From: Roseburia sp.
GTDB lineage: Bacteria; Bacillota; Clostridia; Lachnospirales; Lachnospiraceae
Assembly: GCA_023664265.1 (NCBI GenBank)
Contig: JAMPFV010000004.1
Coordinates: 22,383-86,382, forward strand
Reading direction: 5' to 3'
DNA length: 64,000 bases
Shown: one piece after another, positions 1-8,947 of the stretch
Position numbering within the stretch: the first letter of the stretch is position 1
Layout: each line of letters begins with the position of its first letter
The notes under the pieces: generated by a model
What the model saw: the letters and a program-made list of their open reading frames with translations, nothing else
What the model was told of the DNA's origin: nothing
Databases searched by the model: none
Program-made: the position numbers and the translations under genes

Positions 1-403
1 CGTCCTCCCGCAGACCCGCACGCTCACTGAAATATCTGCACACGGCAAGCTGCGAGCCGGTTTCCACACAGGCCCGGTGCATCCGCTCATACATATCCGG
101 CTCTATCCAGTCATCACTGTCCACATAGCCGATATAGAGCCCCGTCGCTGCCTCCAGCCCGGCATTTCTGGCATCGGACAGACCGCCGTTGGGCTTGTGT
201 ATCACCCGCACCCTTCCGTCTCTGCGCGCATAGGCGTCGCACAGCTGCGGAGAGCGGTCTGTTGAGCCGTCGTCCACCACTATAATCTCCAGATTGACGT
301 ATGTCTGACTCAATACGGAATCCATGCACCGCTCCAGATAATCCTCCATATTGTACACCGGAACGATAATTGAAATCAAGTCAGAACACGCCTCCGTCAG
401 CAT
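1..403 (-). CDS. Glycosyltransferase family 2, N-terminal part (cut by window edge)
   Basis: Only the first 134 codons lie in the window. They form a classic GT-A nucleotide-binding half: strand 1 reads ISIIVPVYNMEDYLERC, followed by VVDDGSTDRSP and the YVDSDDWIEPDMYE acidic block that binds the metal and sugar nucleotide. I chose the ATG at 403 because it is the first in-frame ATG before the conserved strand; it overlaps the 3' end of the fucosyltransferase gene by 23 bases, as expected for translational coupling. The acceptor-binding half is missing, so the sugar and linkage cannot be named. It is probably one of the chain-extending or side-chain transferases of the polysaccharide. Confidence 0.9.
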   Translation of the reverse strand, partial: MLTEACSDLISIIVPVYNMEDYLERCMDSVLSQTYVNLEIIVVDDGSTDRSPQLCDAYARRDGRVRVIHKPNGGLSDARNAGLEAATGLYIGYVDSDDWIEPDMYERMHRACVETGSQLAVCRYFSERAGLRED

Positions 404-1277
404 CTATCAGAATCCATCCTTTCCAATTCTCCTGTATCTGCGCAGCATCCATATCCTCATAATTGTCATGATGAAGCGGGCGTATCATCAGCTTTCCGGG
501 GTTCCGGTTCAGTCTGGCCCCCCACATGCTGAAAGTGCTGTTCGCGCAGATATTATGCCTGCACCGGCTCATCAGCGCCATATCCTGCAGGCTTTCCTTT
601 CCGGTATTCCAGTCCACAACCCGCATGTTCGGTGCGCAAAACCGCTCCCTTGCGTACGCCGCGTCATCCGAGAATACATAAAACACCGGCTGCTCCACCC
701 GCTCGGAAACATACCGGATCGCCGCCTCATAATACTTGTCCGTACAGATTCCCATATATCGCTTTCCATCCGCGACCGTAAGGTAATCCTTGCGCCGGAT
801 ATGAATGCTCACGGACTGCTGCCGCTCCAGCTCCGCCAGCGCCGCGGCATTTCTGGGATTCGCGCTCTCGGGAAACCGAATCCGCTCCTGCAGCAGCGCG
901 GTAATGTCCGCATAGTAGCGTTCACACCCCCAGAAGCCGTACAGATACACGTCATCCATCTCAAAAATCTCCGGCATATAGGGGCGGCACTCATTGACCT
1001 GTCTGCTGCGTCTGCCAAACAGCCTCCTGCGAAGCCTATCCGTCAGCTTCATGCTGCTGTCCAGAAAGTCTCTCCGCTCCTTGGGCGTGCAGACCTCATA
1101 TCGCAGCCCGTCCAGCCATTCCAGCTCCGGCTCGCGCCACTCCCTGTCCTCCCCCTCCGCATCCTTATAGGCGTACAGGTCGAGCTTCACTCTTTTCCCG
1201 AGCGTCCTGAGCTTCTCATATAAAGCATACTGGTATAGCTGATTGCCAAGCCCGCCCATTACATGTATGATTATCAT
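381..1277 (-). CDS. Alpha-1,2-fucosyltransferase (GT11)
   Basis: About 298 residues, normal for GT11. The N-terminus MIIIHVMGGLGNQLYQYAL carries the GGxGNQxxQ motif, the middle carries HIRRKDYL (the HxRRxDY GDP-fucose motif of alpha-1,2-fucosyltransferases), and the C-terminus carries FYVFSDD and NSTFSMWGARL. These are family hallmarks for transfer of fucose from GDP-fucose to a galactose-type acceptor on the cytoplasmic face. An in-frame start lies 26 codons upstream, but the family begins at the MIIIHV methionine, so 1277 is preferred. No gmd or fcl genes for GDP-fucose synthesis are in the window; the donor must come from elsewhere or from salvage. Confidence 0.88.
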   Translation of the reverse strand: MIIIHVMGGLGNQLYQYALYEKLRTLGKRVKLDLYAYKDAEGEDREWREPELEWLDGLRYEVCTPKERRDFLDSSMKLTDRLRRRLFGRRSRQVNECRPYMPEIFEMDDVYLYGFWGCERYYADITALLQERIRFPESANPRNAAALAELERQQSVSIHIRRKDYLTVADGKRYMGICTDKYYEAAIRYVSERVEQPVFYVFSDDAAYARERFCAPNMRVVDWNTGKESLQDMALMSRCRHNICANSTFSMWGARLNRNPGKLMIRPLHHDNYEDMDAAQIQENWKGWILIDADGGVF

Positions 1278-1355
1278 TCCGCCGTCCCATCCATATCCCT
1301 TTACAAAATAGTATTGATTTCTTCCGACAGTCCTATTCCCCCAAATACACTCCAA

Positions 1356-3974
1356 TTAATTTTTATGATAACACAATCCTCCCGACAGGTAAACACCCTT
1401 TAAAAGTCTTCGTCTCATTAAATATCCGATGGCGAAGAGCCATGAACCGATTGAAATGCCGATGCCTAATCTCATCCCTGGTGTTACATAATACAGCTCC
1501 ACCTCATGCGCACCCGCCGGCACTTCTATTCCCGCGAACATGTCATTCACAGGATGTACCTGCGCCTTTTCCCCGTCTATCCTCGCATGCCAGCCTATGC
1601 TGTACGGTACGGAAAAGCACAATATTTTGTCCCTGCTTAAATCAACGGTTCCGCGGATGCGGTTGGTCTCAACGCGGAATTTTCCATCCGTATCCGCCTT
1701 CAGGGCTTCTATCTGCTTCGCGTAATCCCTGAAATCATAATACACGACCTGCAACATATCCATATCCAACGCTGCCGCGTGACTGAACGTTATTACAATC
1801 TCAGCCGTTGTGTCCGTCTGAGCCGCTCCCAGATTCACTGCCAAAGGCGATAAGGGTCTTACATATTTCACATACCTGTTTTTTATATCGATTCCCCCTA
1901 TCCAATCCGTACTTCCCGTGAAGAACAGATAGCTCTCGCATCCCGACCGAATGGTTACCTCCAGCGTTATCGTTCCGCCGGCCTCCGCCCGAATGGCATT
2001 GTCCTCCCACACGGCATCGCTCAGGCCGGTTATCTCATATGTCCCCTCATACAGACTGCCGGGCGGCTCCGGCAAATCCCTATACTCTCCGCTTATATCC
2101 CCTTCAACAGCCGCAGCCTGCATCATGATCTGCTGCTTTTCAAGGCCGGACATCGCGCGGTAATCCTCTATATCATACACATTTTCATAGGTGTAAGCCA
2201 CCGGAAGGCTGTAGCTGTTTTCGTACAGACTCCACTCTCCATCCTGCGTGGAGCTCACATACGCGAACCCATATGGAACGATTCCCGCGTTTTCCGTTTT
2301 TACGACAAAATATTTTACGGCGCACAGCGTTTCCGGTATCGTCCTTTGATCCAACCCGTAAATATTATAATTGGCACCGGCAATATCCCAATTCTCAAAC
2401 GCCTGCGCATACCTGTCATTTGTAATGCTGACATAGGACATGGTGCCGTAATACCCCTGCTGCATGGAAATATTCATGCCAAACCGCGGCTCCGCAAAGC
2501 CTCTCTCATTTTCTATCCGATAAAATACCTCCTTCTGTCCCTCAATATCCGTCAATTCACGAACCGCCTGCGGCCTTTGCAGGAGTTCTATGTCGGCGTC
2601 CCTCGCGACCGCTTTCCAATTCATGCAAATCGTAAGCCAGCCCGCCGCAAACAATATGTACATTCCGGCTTTTTCTCTTTTTAAACGCTTTAACAGGGGC
2701 AGCAATATAAGCAGCACAAGCAAAATCAACCCATACGCCTGAATCGTCCTTCCAAACCGCTCCTGTGTAAGAATATCTTCTTTTTTGCCGACGATTCCCA
2801 ACATCAGATACACAAGCACGAGCCCCGCCTTCTGAAAAAGCGTGATCTGCCCCAGCTCGTCCCATATGGAAAACACACAGAACGCTATGTATAAATCGAT
2901 CACGAGCTCCCATCGCTCATAGAAGCCGTTAAAGCCGGACATCGCATAACTGAAAAACGGCATGATCGCCGTCAGAAACAATGCCGCGAGATTAAGCTTT
3001 TCCCGAATCCTCTTTCTCGCCAGCAATACACAGATAAGTGCAATCATGCCCACTGTGCAAATCGCCAGCTCTTGGGCCCTGTTCTCATAATAAGACGGGA
3101 AAAACATATTTTTGAGTATATCCTTTATCTCCGGCCACGACAGGATGAGCGGACGCCAAAACCCCACTCTTCCCCTGTTGCTCAGCAGGAAGCCGAACAC
3201 GGAGGGCACAAAAATCACGGCGGCCATTCCAATTCCCACAAAATATTCCAAAAGCATCCCGCAGATTTTTGACAGGCTCTCCAACGGCCCCGTTCTTCTC
3301 CTGCACAGTCTGTATAGTACATATACGGCCAGGGAAACGGATCCGATATACAGGAAAAAAAAGCCGCTTAGCGCAAAACAGCACACCGTAACGCAAAGGA
3401 GCCCTCTTTTCTTTTGGTTCATCACCCGTTCAGCGCCCAAAAGCAGCAACGGTATATAGAACATCGCATGTACAAAAATAATATGCATATTGCTCATCAG
3501 CGTAAATCCGGTAAAGCAGTACACCAAAGCTCCCATCACATACGCCGAGCCGCTTTTTGTGCCGTCCAACTCCGTGGCAAACGCAATAAAAGCAACGCCC
3601 CCGAGATAAACCCTCAGATAGAATAAGACGGAATAGAAATATGGGAGATTTTCCTCCGAGACCAGTACCGTCAACAGATAAAAAGGATCATTTAAGCCGT
3701 AATAGTTCAAGGCCATGATCGTGTCATCCCCCATACCGATGGAAAAATTCACCATAGGAAACACAAACCGCTCCCCGTGCAGCAGCGCCTGCCAAAAATC
3801 AATCCAAAGACTTCGGACATATACCATGATCGGATAATGCTGCGAAATGGCATCTCCCGTTCCCGTCATGCACAGGCCGAGCGATGAAATATAGTACACC
3901 AGCGGACCCGTAAACGCCCAAAAGCATACCGTAAATATGAAATATCTGCTTTTTATAAAATTCTTTACTGCCAT
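1356..3974 (-). CDS. YfhO-family polytopic membrane protein (GT-C-like)
   Basis: An 872-residue protein with about a dozen hydrophobic segments in the first 450 residues, a large extracytoplasmic region, and a last membrane helix near residues 840-860 (GIGISIGSWLFAIGYLM). The start region with the TGTGDAISQHYP segment in the first external loop matches the YfhO family. YfhO proteins have the GT-C fold and are thought to use polyprenyl-phosphate-linked sugars to decorate surface polymers; the closest characterised relative glycosylates lipoteichoic acid in Bacillus. The substrate here is unknown. It lies 3 bases after the next polytopic gene, so the two are probably translated together. Confidence 0.8.
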   Translation of the reverse strand: MAVKNFIKSRYFIFTVCFWAFTGPLVYYISSLGLCMTGTGDAISQHYPIMVYVRSLWIDFWQALLHGERFVFPMVNFSIGMGDDTIMALNYYGLNDPFYLLTVLVSEENLPYFYSVLFYLRVYLGGVAFIAFATELDGTKSGSAYVMGALVYCFTGFTLMSNMHIIFVHAMFYIPLLLLGAERVMNQKKRGLLCVTVCCFALSGFFFLYIGSVSLAVYVLYRLCRRRTGPLESLSKICGMLLEYFVGIGMAAVIFVPSVFGFLLSNRGRVGFWRPLILSWPEIKDILKNMFFPSYYENRAQELAICTVGMIALICVLLARKRIREKLNLAALFLTAIMPFFSYAMSGFNGFYERWELVIDLYIAFCVFSIWDELGQITLFQKAGLVLVYLMLGIVGKKEDILTQERFGRTIQAYGLILLVLLILLPLLKRLKREKAGMYILFAAGWLTICMNWKAVARDADIELLQRPQAVRELTDIEGQKEVFYRIENERGFAEPRFGMNISMQQGYYGTMSYVSITNDRYAQAFENWDIAGANYNIYGLDQRTIPETLCAVKYFVVKTENAGIVPYGFAYVSSTQDGEWSLYENSYSLPVAYTYENVYDIEDYRAMSGLEKQQIMMQAAAVEGDISGEYRDLPEPPGSLYEGTYEITGLSDAVWEDNAIRAEAGGTITLEVTIRSGCESYLFFTGSTDWIGGIDIKNRYVKYVRPLSPLAVNLGAAQTDTTAEIVITFSHAAALDMDMLQVVYYDFRDYAKQIEALKADTDGKFRVETNRIRGTVDLSRDKILCFSVPYSIGWHARIDGEKAQVHPVNDMFAGIEVPAGAHEVELYYVTPGMRLGIGISIGSWLFAIGYLMRRRLLKGVYLSGGLCYHKN

Positions 3975-3977
3975 CCG

Positions 3978-5663
3978 TCACTCCCCCGCACAAAATCCGT
4001 CCTCTATCCCCTTTCCGCGAAAGCGTATATCCGTCCGCCGCGGCAGCGCGGGAAACACCGCATAGCCCACGCGGTCCCCGTCCTCAGGGTAATAGAAAGT
4101 GACGCCCTGAACTTCATAGGCTTCCAGCGCATATTCCCCGTAATCCTCCTGGCACAGATAATACGGCTCCGCCGCCGTCTCACAGACATACCCCGCCAAG
4201 GACGTCGCCTTGACAAGCGTAAACACCGCAACCGCCGCCGATATGCAGACATACGCGCCGTGCGATATATCCTTCCTTCCGGTCAGGAAAACATCATAAG
4301 TCATGCCTCCGGTCAGCGCCACCGTCAGGAGCGCCCACGCATACCCGTAGCGCAGCAGCGGCGCGGAGAACTGCCAGAACAGATAGGAGGCCGTCACGCC
4401 GGAAAGCGCCAGAAGCGCGTCCAAACGCGCCGCCGTTCGCACTTTCCCGCCCGCAAGCAGATATAGTGCCAACGGCACAAACGCCGCCAGACACAGCATG
4501 TCCGCAATAATCAACAGCTTTCCCACCGCCGGGAGCATGGTGCGAAACCAATTCGGCGCCCACTCACCGATTCCCAGCTCCACAAGCGCCGCATTGTTGA
4601 GTCCGCGCCCCCACGTCTTTATCTCCGCGGCGTCCAGAGCCGCAGCCGCAGCCGGGATCTTCCAATCCGCCGCGAGAATATCCAGCTCCGGAAACGGGTA
4701 CAGAAGATACCCTGAAATCAAGGCGGTTCTCGCCACCCACGGCAGGAGCACAAGCAGTCCCATAGACAGATAAATCGCGATTTCCCGGTATCTTTTCCCC
4801 CGAAGCAACAGGAACGCCGGCTTGAGCGTCAGCAGGAGAATCAGACCCGCCGTCAGCTTTACGGACACCGCGTATACCCCACCCACGCACAAAAGCGCAA
4901 ACGGCGCAGCCTCGGCGATGTTTTCCTCCGACAGGGACAGCCACTTGATCATCAGATAAAAGACGATACACATGATGGCATAGTCGGAGGCCGGCGCGGT
5001 AATCTCGCGGTAGATGACCGTCAGATAATAAAGGGCTCCCAACCGCGCAAAATCCGACAGCAGCAGCCTCTTGCGCGCCCGTATTCCGGTGAGCTTCAGC
5101 ACCTCAAGGCTTAGCAGCAATGCGAACAGCCCGTTTACGGTATGCAGGGACTGTCCCGTCAAAAAGCGCATGCCATAGAGTGCGGACAGCGCAAAAAAGG
5201 AGCTGTTATACGCGAAACGCACATGAAGGTTGCCAAGCCCCTTGACCACACCGTACTCCTCTATCCACCGGATACTCTGCGCATGGTACAAATCGGAATC
5301 ATAGTGCATATATCCCCTTGAGGTACAGTAGGCCCAGAACAGGACAAGCGCAAGCGTCAGGATGCCCTTTCCCCCGCGCAGGAAAACGCTCCCGTCCGCC
5401 CAAAATCTGCCGATTTCCCTGCGTCCCGCAGCACAAATAAGCGCACTCGCCAAAAGCAGTATCATATCGGCGGCAAGTCCCACCCTGCATACAAGGCTGA
5501 AGAGCTGCGCGTACACCGTCGCAATGACAAGCCCGGCAAAAATCAGGCTGTCCGCACCTTTTATGCGGTATCCGAGCGTCCTCTCCGCAAATTTTGAAAA
5601 GGCAAGCCCCATTGCAAAGGCCGTAAAGCATATATAAACCCAATTCAATAAAACCGCAGCCAT
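3978..5663 (-). CDS. LIC_10190-type polytopic membrane protein (GT-C-like)
   Basis: 561 residues, with 11-13 predicted membrane segments followed by a soluble C-terminal tail. The segment HYDSDLYHAQSIRWIEEYG near residue 120 is the signature I associate with the LIC_10190 family of membrane proteins in polysaccharide loci. An acidic-aromatic motif in the first large external loop is typical of GT-C glycosyltransferases using lipid-phosphate sugars, so a decorating role outside the membrane is inferred. A good ribosome-binding site (AAAAGGGGAAAGA) precedes the ATG. The family has no proven activity that I know of. Confidence 0.72.
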   Translation of the reverse strand: MAAVLLNWVYICFTAFAMGLAFSKFAERTLGYRIKGADSLIFAGLVIATVYAQLFSLVCRVGLAADMILLLASALICAAGRREIGRFWADGSVFLRGGKGILTLALVLFWAYCTSRGYMHYDSDLYHAQSIRWIEEYGVVKGLGNLHVRFAYNSSFFALSALYGMRFLTGQSLHTVNGLFALLLSLEVLKLTGIRARKRLLLSDFARLGALYYLTVIYREITAPASDYAIMCIVFYLMIKWLSLSEENIAEAAPFALLCVGGVYAVSVKLTAGLILLLTLKPAFLLLRGKRYREIAIYLSMGLLVLLPWVARTALISGYLLYPFPELDILAADWKIPAAAAALDAAEIKTWGRGLNNAALVELGIGEWAPNWFRTMLPAVGKLLIIADMLCLAAFVPLALYLLAGGKVRTAARLDALLALSGVTASYLFWQFSAPLLRYGYAWALLTVALTGGMTYDVFLTGRKDISHGAYVCISAAVAVFTLVKATSLAGYVCETAAEPYYLCQEDYGEYALEAYEVQGVTFYYPEDGDRVGYAVFPALPRRTDIRFRGKGIEDGFCAGE

Positions 5664-5731
5664 TCTTTCCCCTTTTCCGGTGTCTCTCCCCCGCCGAATC
5701 CGTATCCCATGCCATGCTTGCGCGTCATCAA

Positions 5732-5765
5732 GACGCTGTCATCAGGACGCTGTCATCGAGACGCT
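5732..5765. repeat. 14-bp tandem repeat across the asnB stop codon
   Basis: GACGCTGTCATC plus two variable bases is repeated at 5732 and 5746 and begins again at 5760, with a degenerate partial copy before it. The repeat spans the stop codon of the first asnB gene (5753-5755). Because 14 is not a multiple of three, gain or loss of one copy would shift the final codons. Confidence 0.7.
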
Positions 5766-7645
5766 TCGGCGGCTCTGTTGAGCATCCAGCTCTGGAACAT
5801 CAGGATATACCAGATTTGGATCCGCCAGGTTCCGTTTTTCACAAAATCCTCCCAGATGCGCCACACCTCGTCCGCATTCAAAAGCCCCTGCTCCCGGAGC
5901 AGCTTTTTGTCAATCAGCGCCTCCGCCCAGCTCTGCAGCTCCGGCTCCCGAAGCCACTTCTCAATCGGGATGGAAAAGCCCTTCTTGGGTCTCTCCATCA
6001 TCTCCCTCGGCACATACCGATAGAGAACGTCCCGCAGCACAAGCTTGCCCTCCGTGCCCTGCTTCTTATATTCCATCGGCACCGTCCACGCAAACTCCAC
6101 AACATCCTTATCCAACATCGGCACCCGCGTCTCCAGAGAGACCGCCATCGCCGCCCGGTCCACCTTGACCAGAATATCGTCCGGGTGATACACCTCCATA
6201 TCCATCAGCATAATCGCATTCTGCGCGTCCTTCAGCGCGCCGTAGGGATACTGATTGTGCTTGTACGGGTGCGCTCCCGGCTCCAGCGCGATCCGGAGAT
6301 TGGACGCCTCCTGCGCGTTGGACAGCTCGTAGAGGTGCTCCGGGCTCTTGGCCCCCAGCAGATAGGATTTGGTCTGTAATACCCGGTTATTCCTGATCAG
6401 CGGACAGTGAATCAGCAGATTGCTGCACAGCCGCCGCACGCCGTACGGATATCCCTTCATTTTGCCCCATATACGGTCGATTGACGAGTAGGTCGTGTAC
6501 CCGCAGAACAGCTCGTCCCCGCCGTCCCCGCTCAGGGATACCGTCACATGCTCCCGCGTCATCTTGCTGACAAGATAGGTCGGTATCTGAGAGGAATCCG
6601 CAAAGGGCTCCCCGAACATCCGGGCAAGCTTCGGAATCACGGCCTTCGCATCCTGCGCCGTGATATACAGCTCCGTGTGCTCGGTTCCCAGATGCCTTGC
6701 GATTTCCGCCGCATAGACGGCCTCGTTGTATCCCTTCTCCTCCATGCCGATGGTAAAGCTTCTGACCTTCTTTGCGGACTGCGTCTGCATCAGCGCCACA
6801 ATCGTGCTGCTGTCGATGCCCGCCGAGAGGAACGCGCCGACCGGAACGTCCGCGACCATCTGCTCCCGGATGGAGGCTTTCAAAAGCCGCTCCAGCTCGT
6901 CGGCAGCCTCCTGCCTCGTCCCCTGAAAGGGATGCGCCTCGCCGTATTTTGCCGCCTCCCTGACGGACCAGTACACGCTGCGCCGCGGCTCCTTATAGGG
7001 AGCGTCCAGCTCGAGCATACAGCCCGCGTCCAGCTTGTAAATATCCTGATAAACGGAATACGGCGCCGGTATATATCCATGGATAAAATAGAGCTGCAGC
7101 ACCTCCCTGTCGATTTCATTGTGAAAGCCCTCCAGCGCGCAGATACTCCCGATATCCGAGGCAAAGACAAACCCTCCGTTGACAAATCCGTAGTAGAGCG
7201 GCTTCTCCCCGATGCGGTCCCGAATCAGCGTAAGCCGCCCTGTCTCCTTATCCGACAGGGCAATGGCAAACATGCCCTTGCACATGGAAATCGTCTCTTT
7301 TACCCCGTAGGCCTCGAACGCCTCCAGCAGCACCTCCGTGTCGGAGGTTCCGCGAAACCCGCGCACCTTCCCCTCGGCGAGCAGGCGGTCCCTTATCGTC
7401 CTGTAGTTGTAAATCTCCCCGTTAAAGACGCACACATACCGTCCGGACGCAGAATGCATCGGCTGTGCGCCGGTGTCCGACAAATCGACGATCGAGAGCC
7501 GCCGGTGTCCCAACACCACACGGCCGTCCGCACTCGCCCACACGCCGCCCGCATCCGGCCCGCGATGGTACATTCTGTCATTCATCCGCTGTATATTCTC
7601 CCGCCAATTCCCGGGATAATCACAAAAGCCCGCAATTCCGCACAT
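5753..7645 (-). CDS. asnB: Glutamine-hydrolysing asparagine synthase-like amidotransferase (copy 1)
   Basis: 630 residues from the MCGIAGF start; an in-frame start 4 codons earlier is rejected because Cys2 must become the N-terminal nucleophile. The class II glutaminase domain covers about residues 1-200. The C-terminal synthetase domain has the ATP-pyrophosphatase loop LSAGIDSS and the SLSGDGGDELFCGY motif, so both active sites look intact. In polysaccharide loci such proteins (WbpS/WbtH type) amidate hexuronic acids such as GalNAcA rather than make asparagine; the TviB/TviC-type genes in this window make that reading attractive, but it is inference. A second copy is at 18825-20726. Confidence 0.9.
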   Translation of the reverse strand: MCGIAGFCDYPGNWRENIQRMNDRMYHRGPDAGGVWASADGRVVLGHRRLSIVDLSDTGAQPMHSASGRYVCVFNGEIYNYRTIRDRLLAEGKVRGFRGTSDTEVLLEAFEAYGVKETISMCKGMFAIALSDKETGRLTLIRDRIGEKPLYYGFVNGGFVFASDIGSICALEGFHNEIDREVLQLYFIHGYIPAPYSVYQDIYKLDAGCMLELDAPYKEPRRSVYWSVREAAKYGEAHPFQGTRQEAADELERLLKASIREQMVADVPVGAFLSAGIDSSTIVALMQTQSAKKVRSFTIGMEEKGYNEAVYAAEIARHLGTEHTELYITAQDAKAVIPKLARMFGEPFADSSQIPTYLVSKMTREHVTVSLSGDGGDELFCGYTTYSSIDRIWGKMKGYPYGVRRLCSNLLIHCPLIRNNRVLQTKSYLLGAKSPEHLYELSNAQEASNLRIALEPGAHPYKHNQYPYGALKDAQNAIMLMDMEVYHPDDILVKVDRAAMAVSLETRVPMLDKDVVEFAWTVPMEYKKQGTEGKLVLRDVLYRYVPREMMERPKKGFSIPIEKWLREPELQSWAEALIDKKLLREQGLLNADEVWRIWEDFVKNGTWRIQIWYILMFQSWMLNRAAEASR

Positions 7646-7663
7646 ATCGACCGCCATCCCTTT

Positions 7664-8929
7664 CTAATAAGTATCATATACGTTGCTCTCGATTCTCGTA
7701 AACCGCCGCTCGCTCACGATCTCCCCCGTATCCTTATCCGTTACCTCCACCATGAAGTTCCCCTCATAGTATTCGTCGGACAGTTCAACATACGTCAGCG
7801 AGCCGAACACCCCGATGTTCTCCAGAAGCGCCATAATCTCGTCGTCCCCGTATATCAGAGAATCCCGCGTGGCGTACACCGTCGTCTCATAATCCGCGTC
7901 GTTTAAGAGCATCAGATAAGACCAGGTATCCTGAATCCCGTTGAGCCACTCCAGCTTTTCCCGCTTATATTCCTCATAGTCCCGGTTCCAGAACGCGTAC
8001 TCCGGATTTTCCCGATTATCGCGCACATCATAATGCTCCGTCAGATATTTTCCCAGGAAATCACTGACCTTCTTCGCCCCGGACGCGTTTAAATGATGGC
8101 TGACATCCGCACAGTCCGTCGCGTAGTTCAGCTCCAAATCCTCATACACAAAGTTCAGATAGGGCACATCATTCTCCTTTGCGCTGACATATCCCCAGTT
8201 TGCGACGGCCATCTCTCCCGCCGGCATATCGTAGGGAATATACATCAGCACGATGCCAATGTCCTTCTCCCTGCACAAATCTATGATTTTCTGCAGATAT
8301 CGCTTGTTCAGACGATCCGCGGGGTCATACTGCTCCTTGGGTATCAGCTCCGGCGGCGTGTTCACGACCACCTCCTCGTGGAGCTCCGCCCCCTTCTCAC
8401 AGCCTGTCTCCGGATGCAGATCCTCCGCGCCAAAGTCGTCGTCCCAGCGGCTGTGATACAGAGAAAGCGGAAACAGATATTCCGCGCGCTCCCCCGGCTC
8501 CAGCAGATCCCATATCATTCTCACTTTCGTCAGCGACAGCGGCACGGTGTCCGTAAAGTTGTGCAGATATTTCGTATTCACCTTGCCGTCCCCATCGACG
8601 GCATACAGATCAATCACAACCACCTTCGGCGTCGTGTGCTCAAGCGCATTCACCAGCTGCCAGTAGTTCGTGCAGATGTTCTCCGAATGGTTGGCAAGGT
8701 TATAGGAGACAATCCCGTAGTCGCGCCACAGCTCCATGGGATATACCGCGTTGATAACATGGCTTGTCCCGAGGAAAAGCACGTCGAAGTCCTGCGTCTG
8801 CCCGTAAAAATCATAATACTTCCAATAACTGTATTTTCGCTCGAACAGAAAGCTCGTCTTCGCCAGCAGGAAAATCACCAGCGCCGCAAATAAAACCGAG
8901 CCTGCCGCTCTTTTTATTTTTACCGTCAT
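7664..8929 (-). CDS. SGNH/GDSL-like membrane-anchored protein, partner of MBOAT (copy 1)
   Basis: 421 residues with one N-terminal signal-anchor helix (GSVLFAALVIFLLAKTSF) and an external domain. DVLFLGTSHV supplies the GxS nucleophile block, and DVSHHLNASGAKKVS near residue 285 supplies the DxxH block of SGNH esterases and transferases. It directly follows an MBOAT gene (18 bases apart). Such pairs act like AlgI with AlgJ/AlgX: the MBOAT passes an acyl group across the membrane and the SGNH partner places it on the sugar. The acyl group is most likely acetyl but is not shown by the sequence. Confidence 0.78.
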   Translation of the reverse strand: MTVKIKRAAGSVLFAALVIFLLAKTSFLFERKYSYWKYYDFYGQTQDFDVLFLGTSHVINAVYPMELWRDYGIVSYNLANHSENICTNYWQLVNALEHTTPKVVVIDLYAVDGDGKVNTKYLHNFTDTVPLSLTKVRMIWDLLEPGERAEYLFPLSLYHSRWDDDFGAEDLHPETGCEKGAELHEEVVVNTPPELIPKEQYDPADRLNKRYLQKIIDLCREKDIGIVLMYIPYDMPAGEMAVANWGYVSAKENDVPYLNFVYEDLELNYATDCADVSHHLNASGAKKVSDFLGKYLTEHYDVRDNRENPEYAFWNRDYEEYKREKLEWLNGIQDTWSYLMLLNDADYETTVYATRDSLIYGDDEIMALLENIGVFGSLTYVELSDEYYEGNFMVEVTDKDTGEIVSERRFTRIESNVYDTY

Positions 8930-8947
8930 ATCCCGATACTCCCCTGT

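Noticed and set aside
6548..7906. 452-codon plus-strand open frame opposite asnB
   Set aside because: Composition is Arg/His/Leu-rich without motifs, and the opposite strand encodes an intact asparagine synthase-like protein with both active sites.
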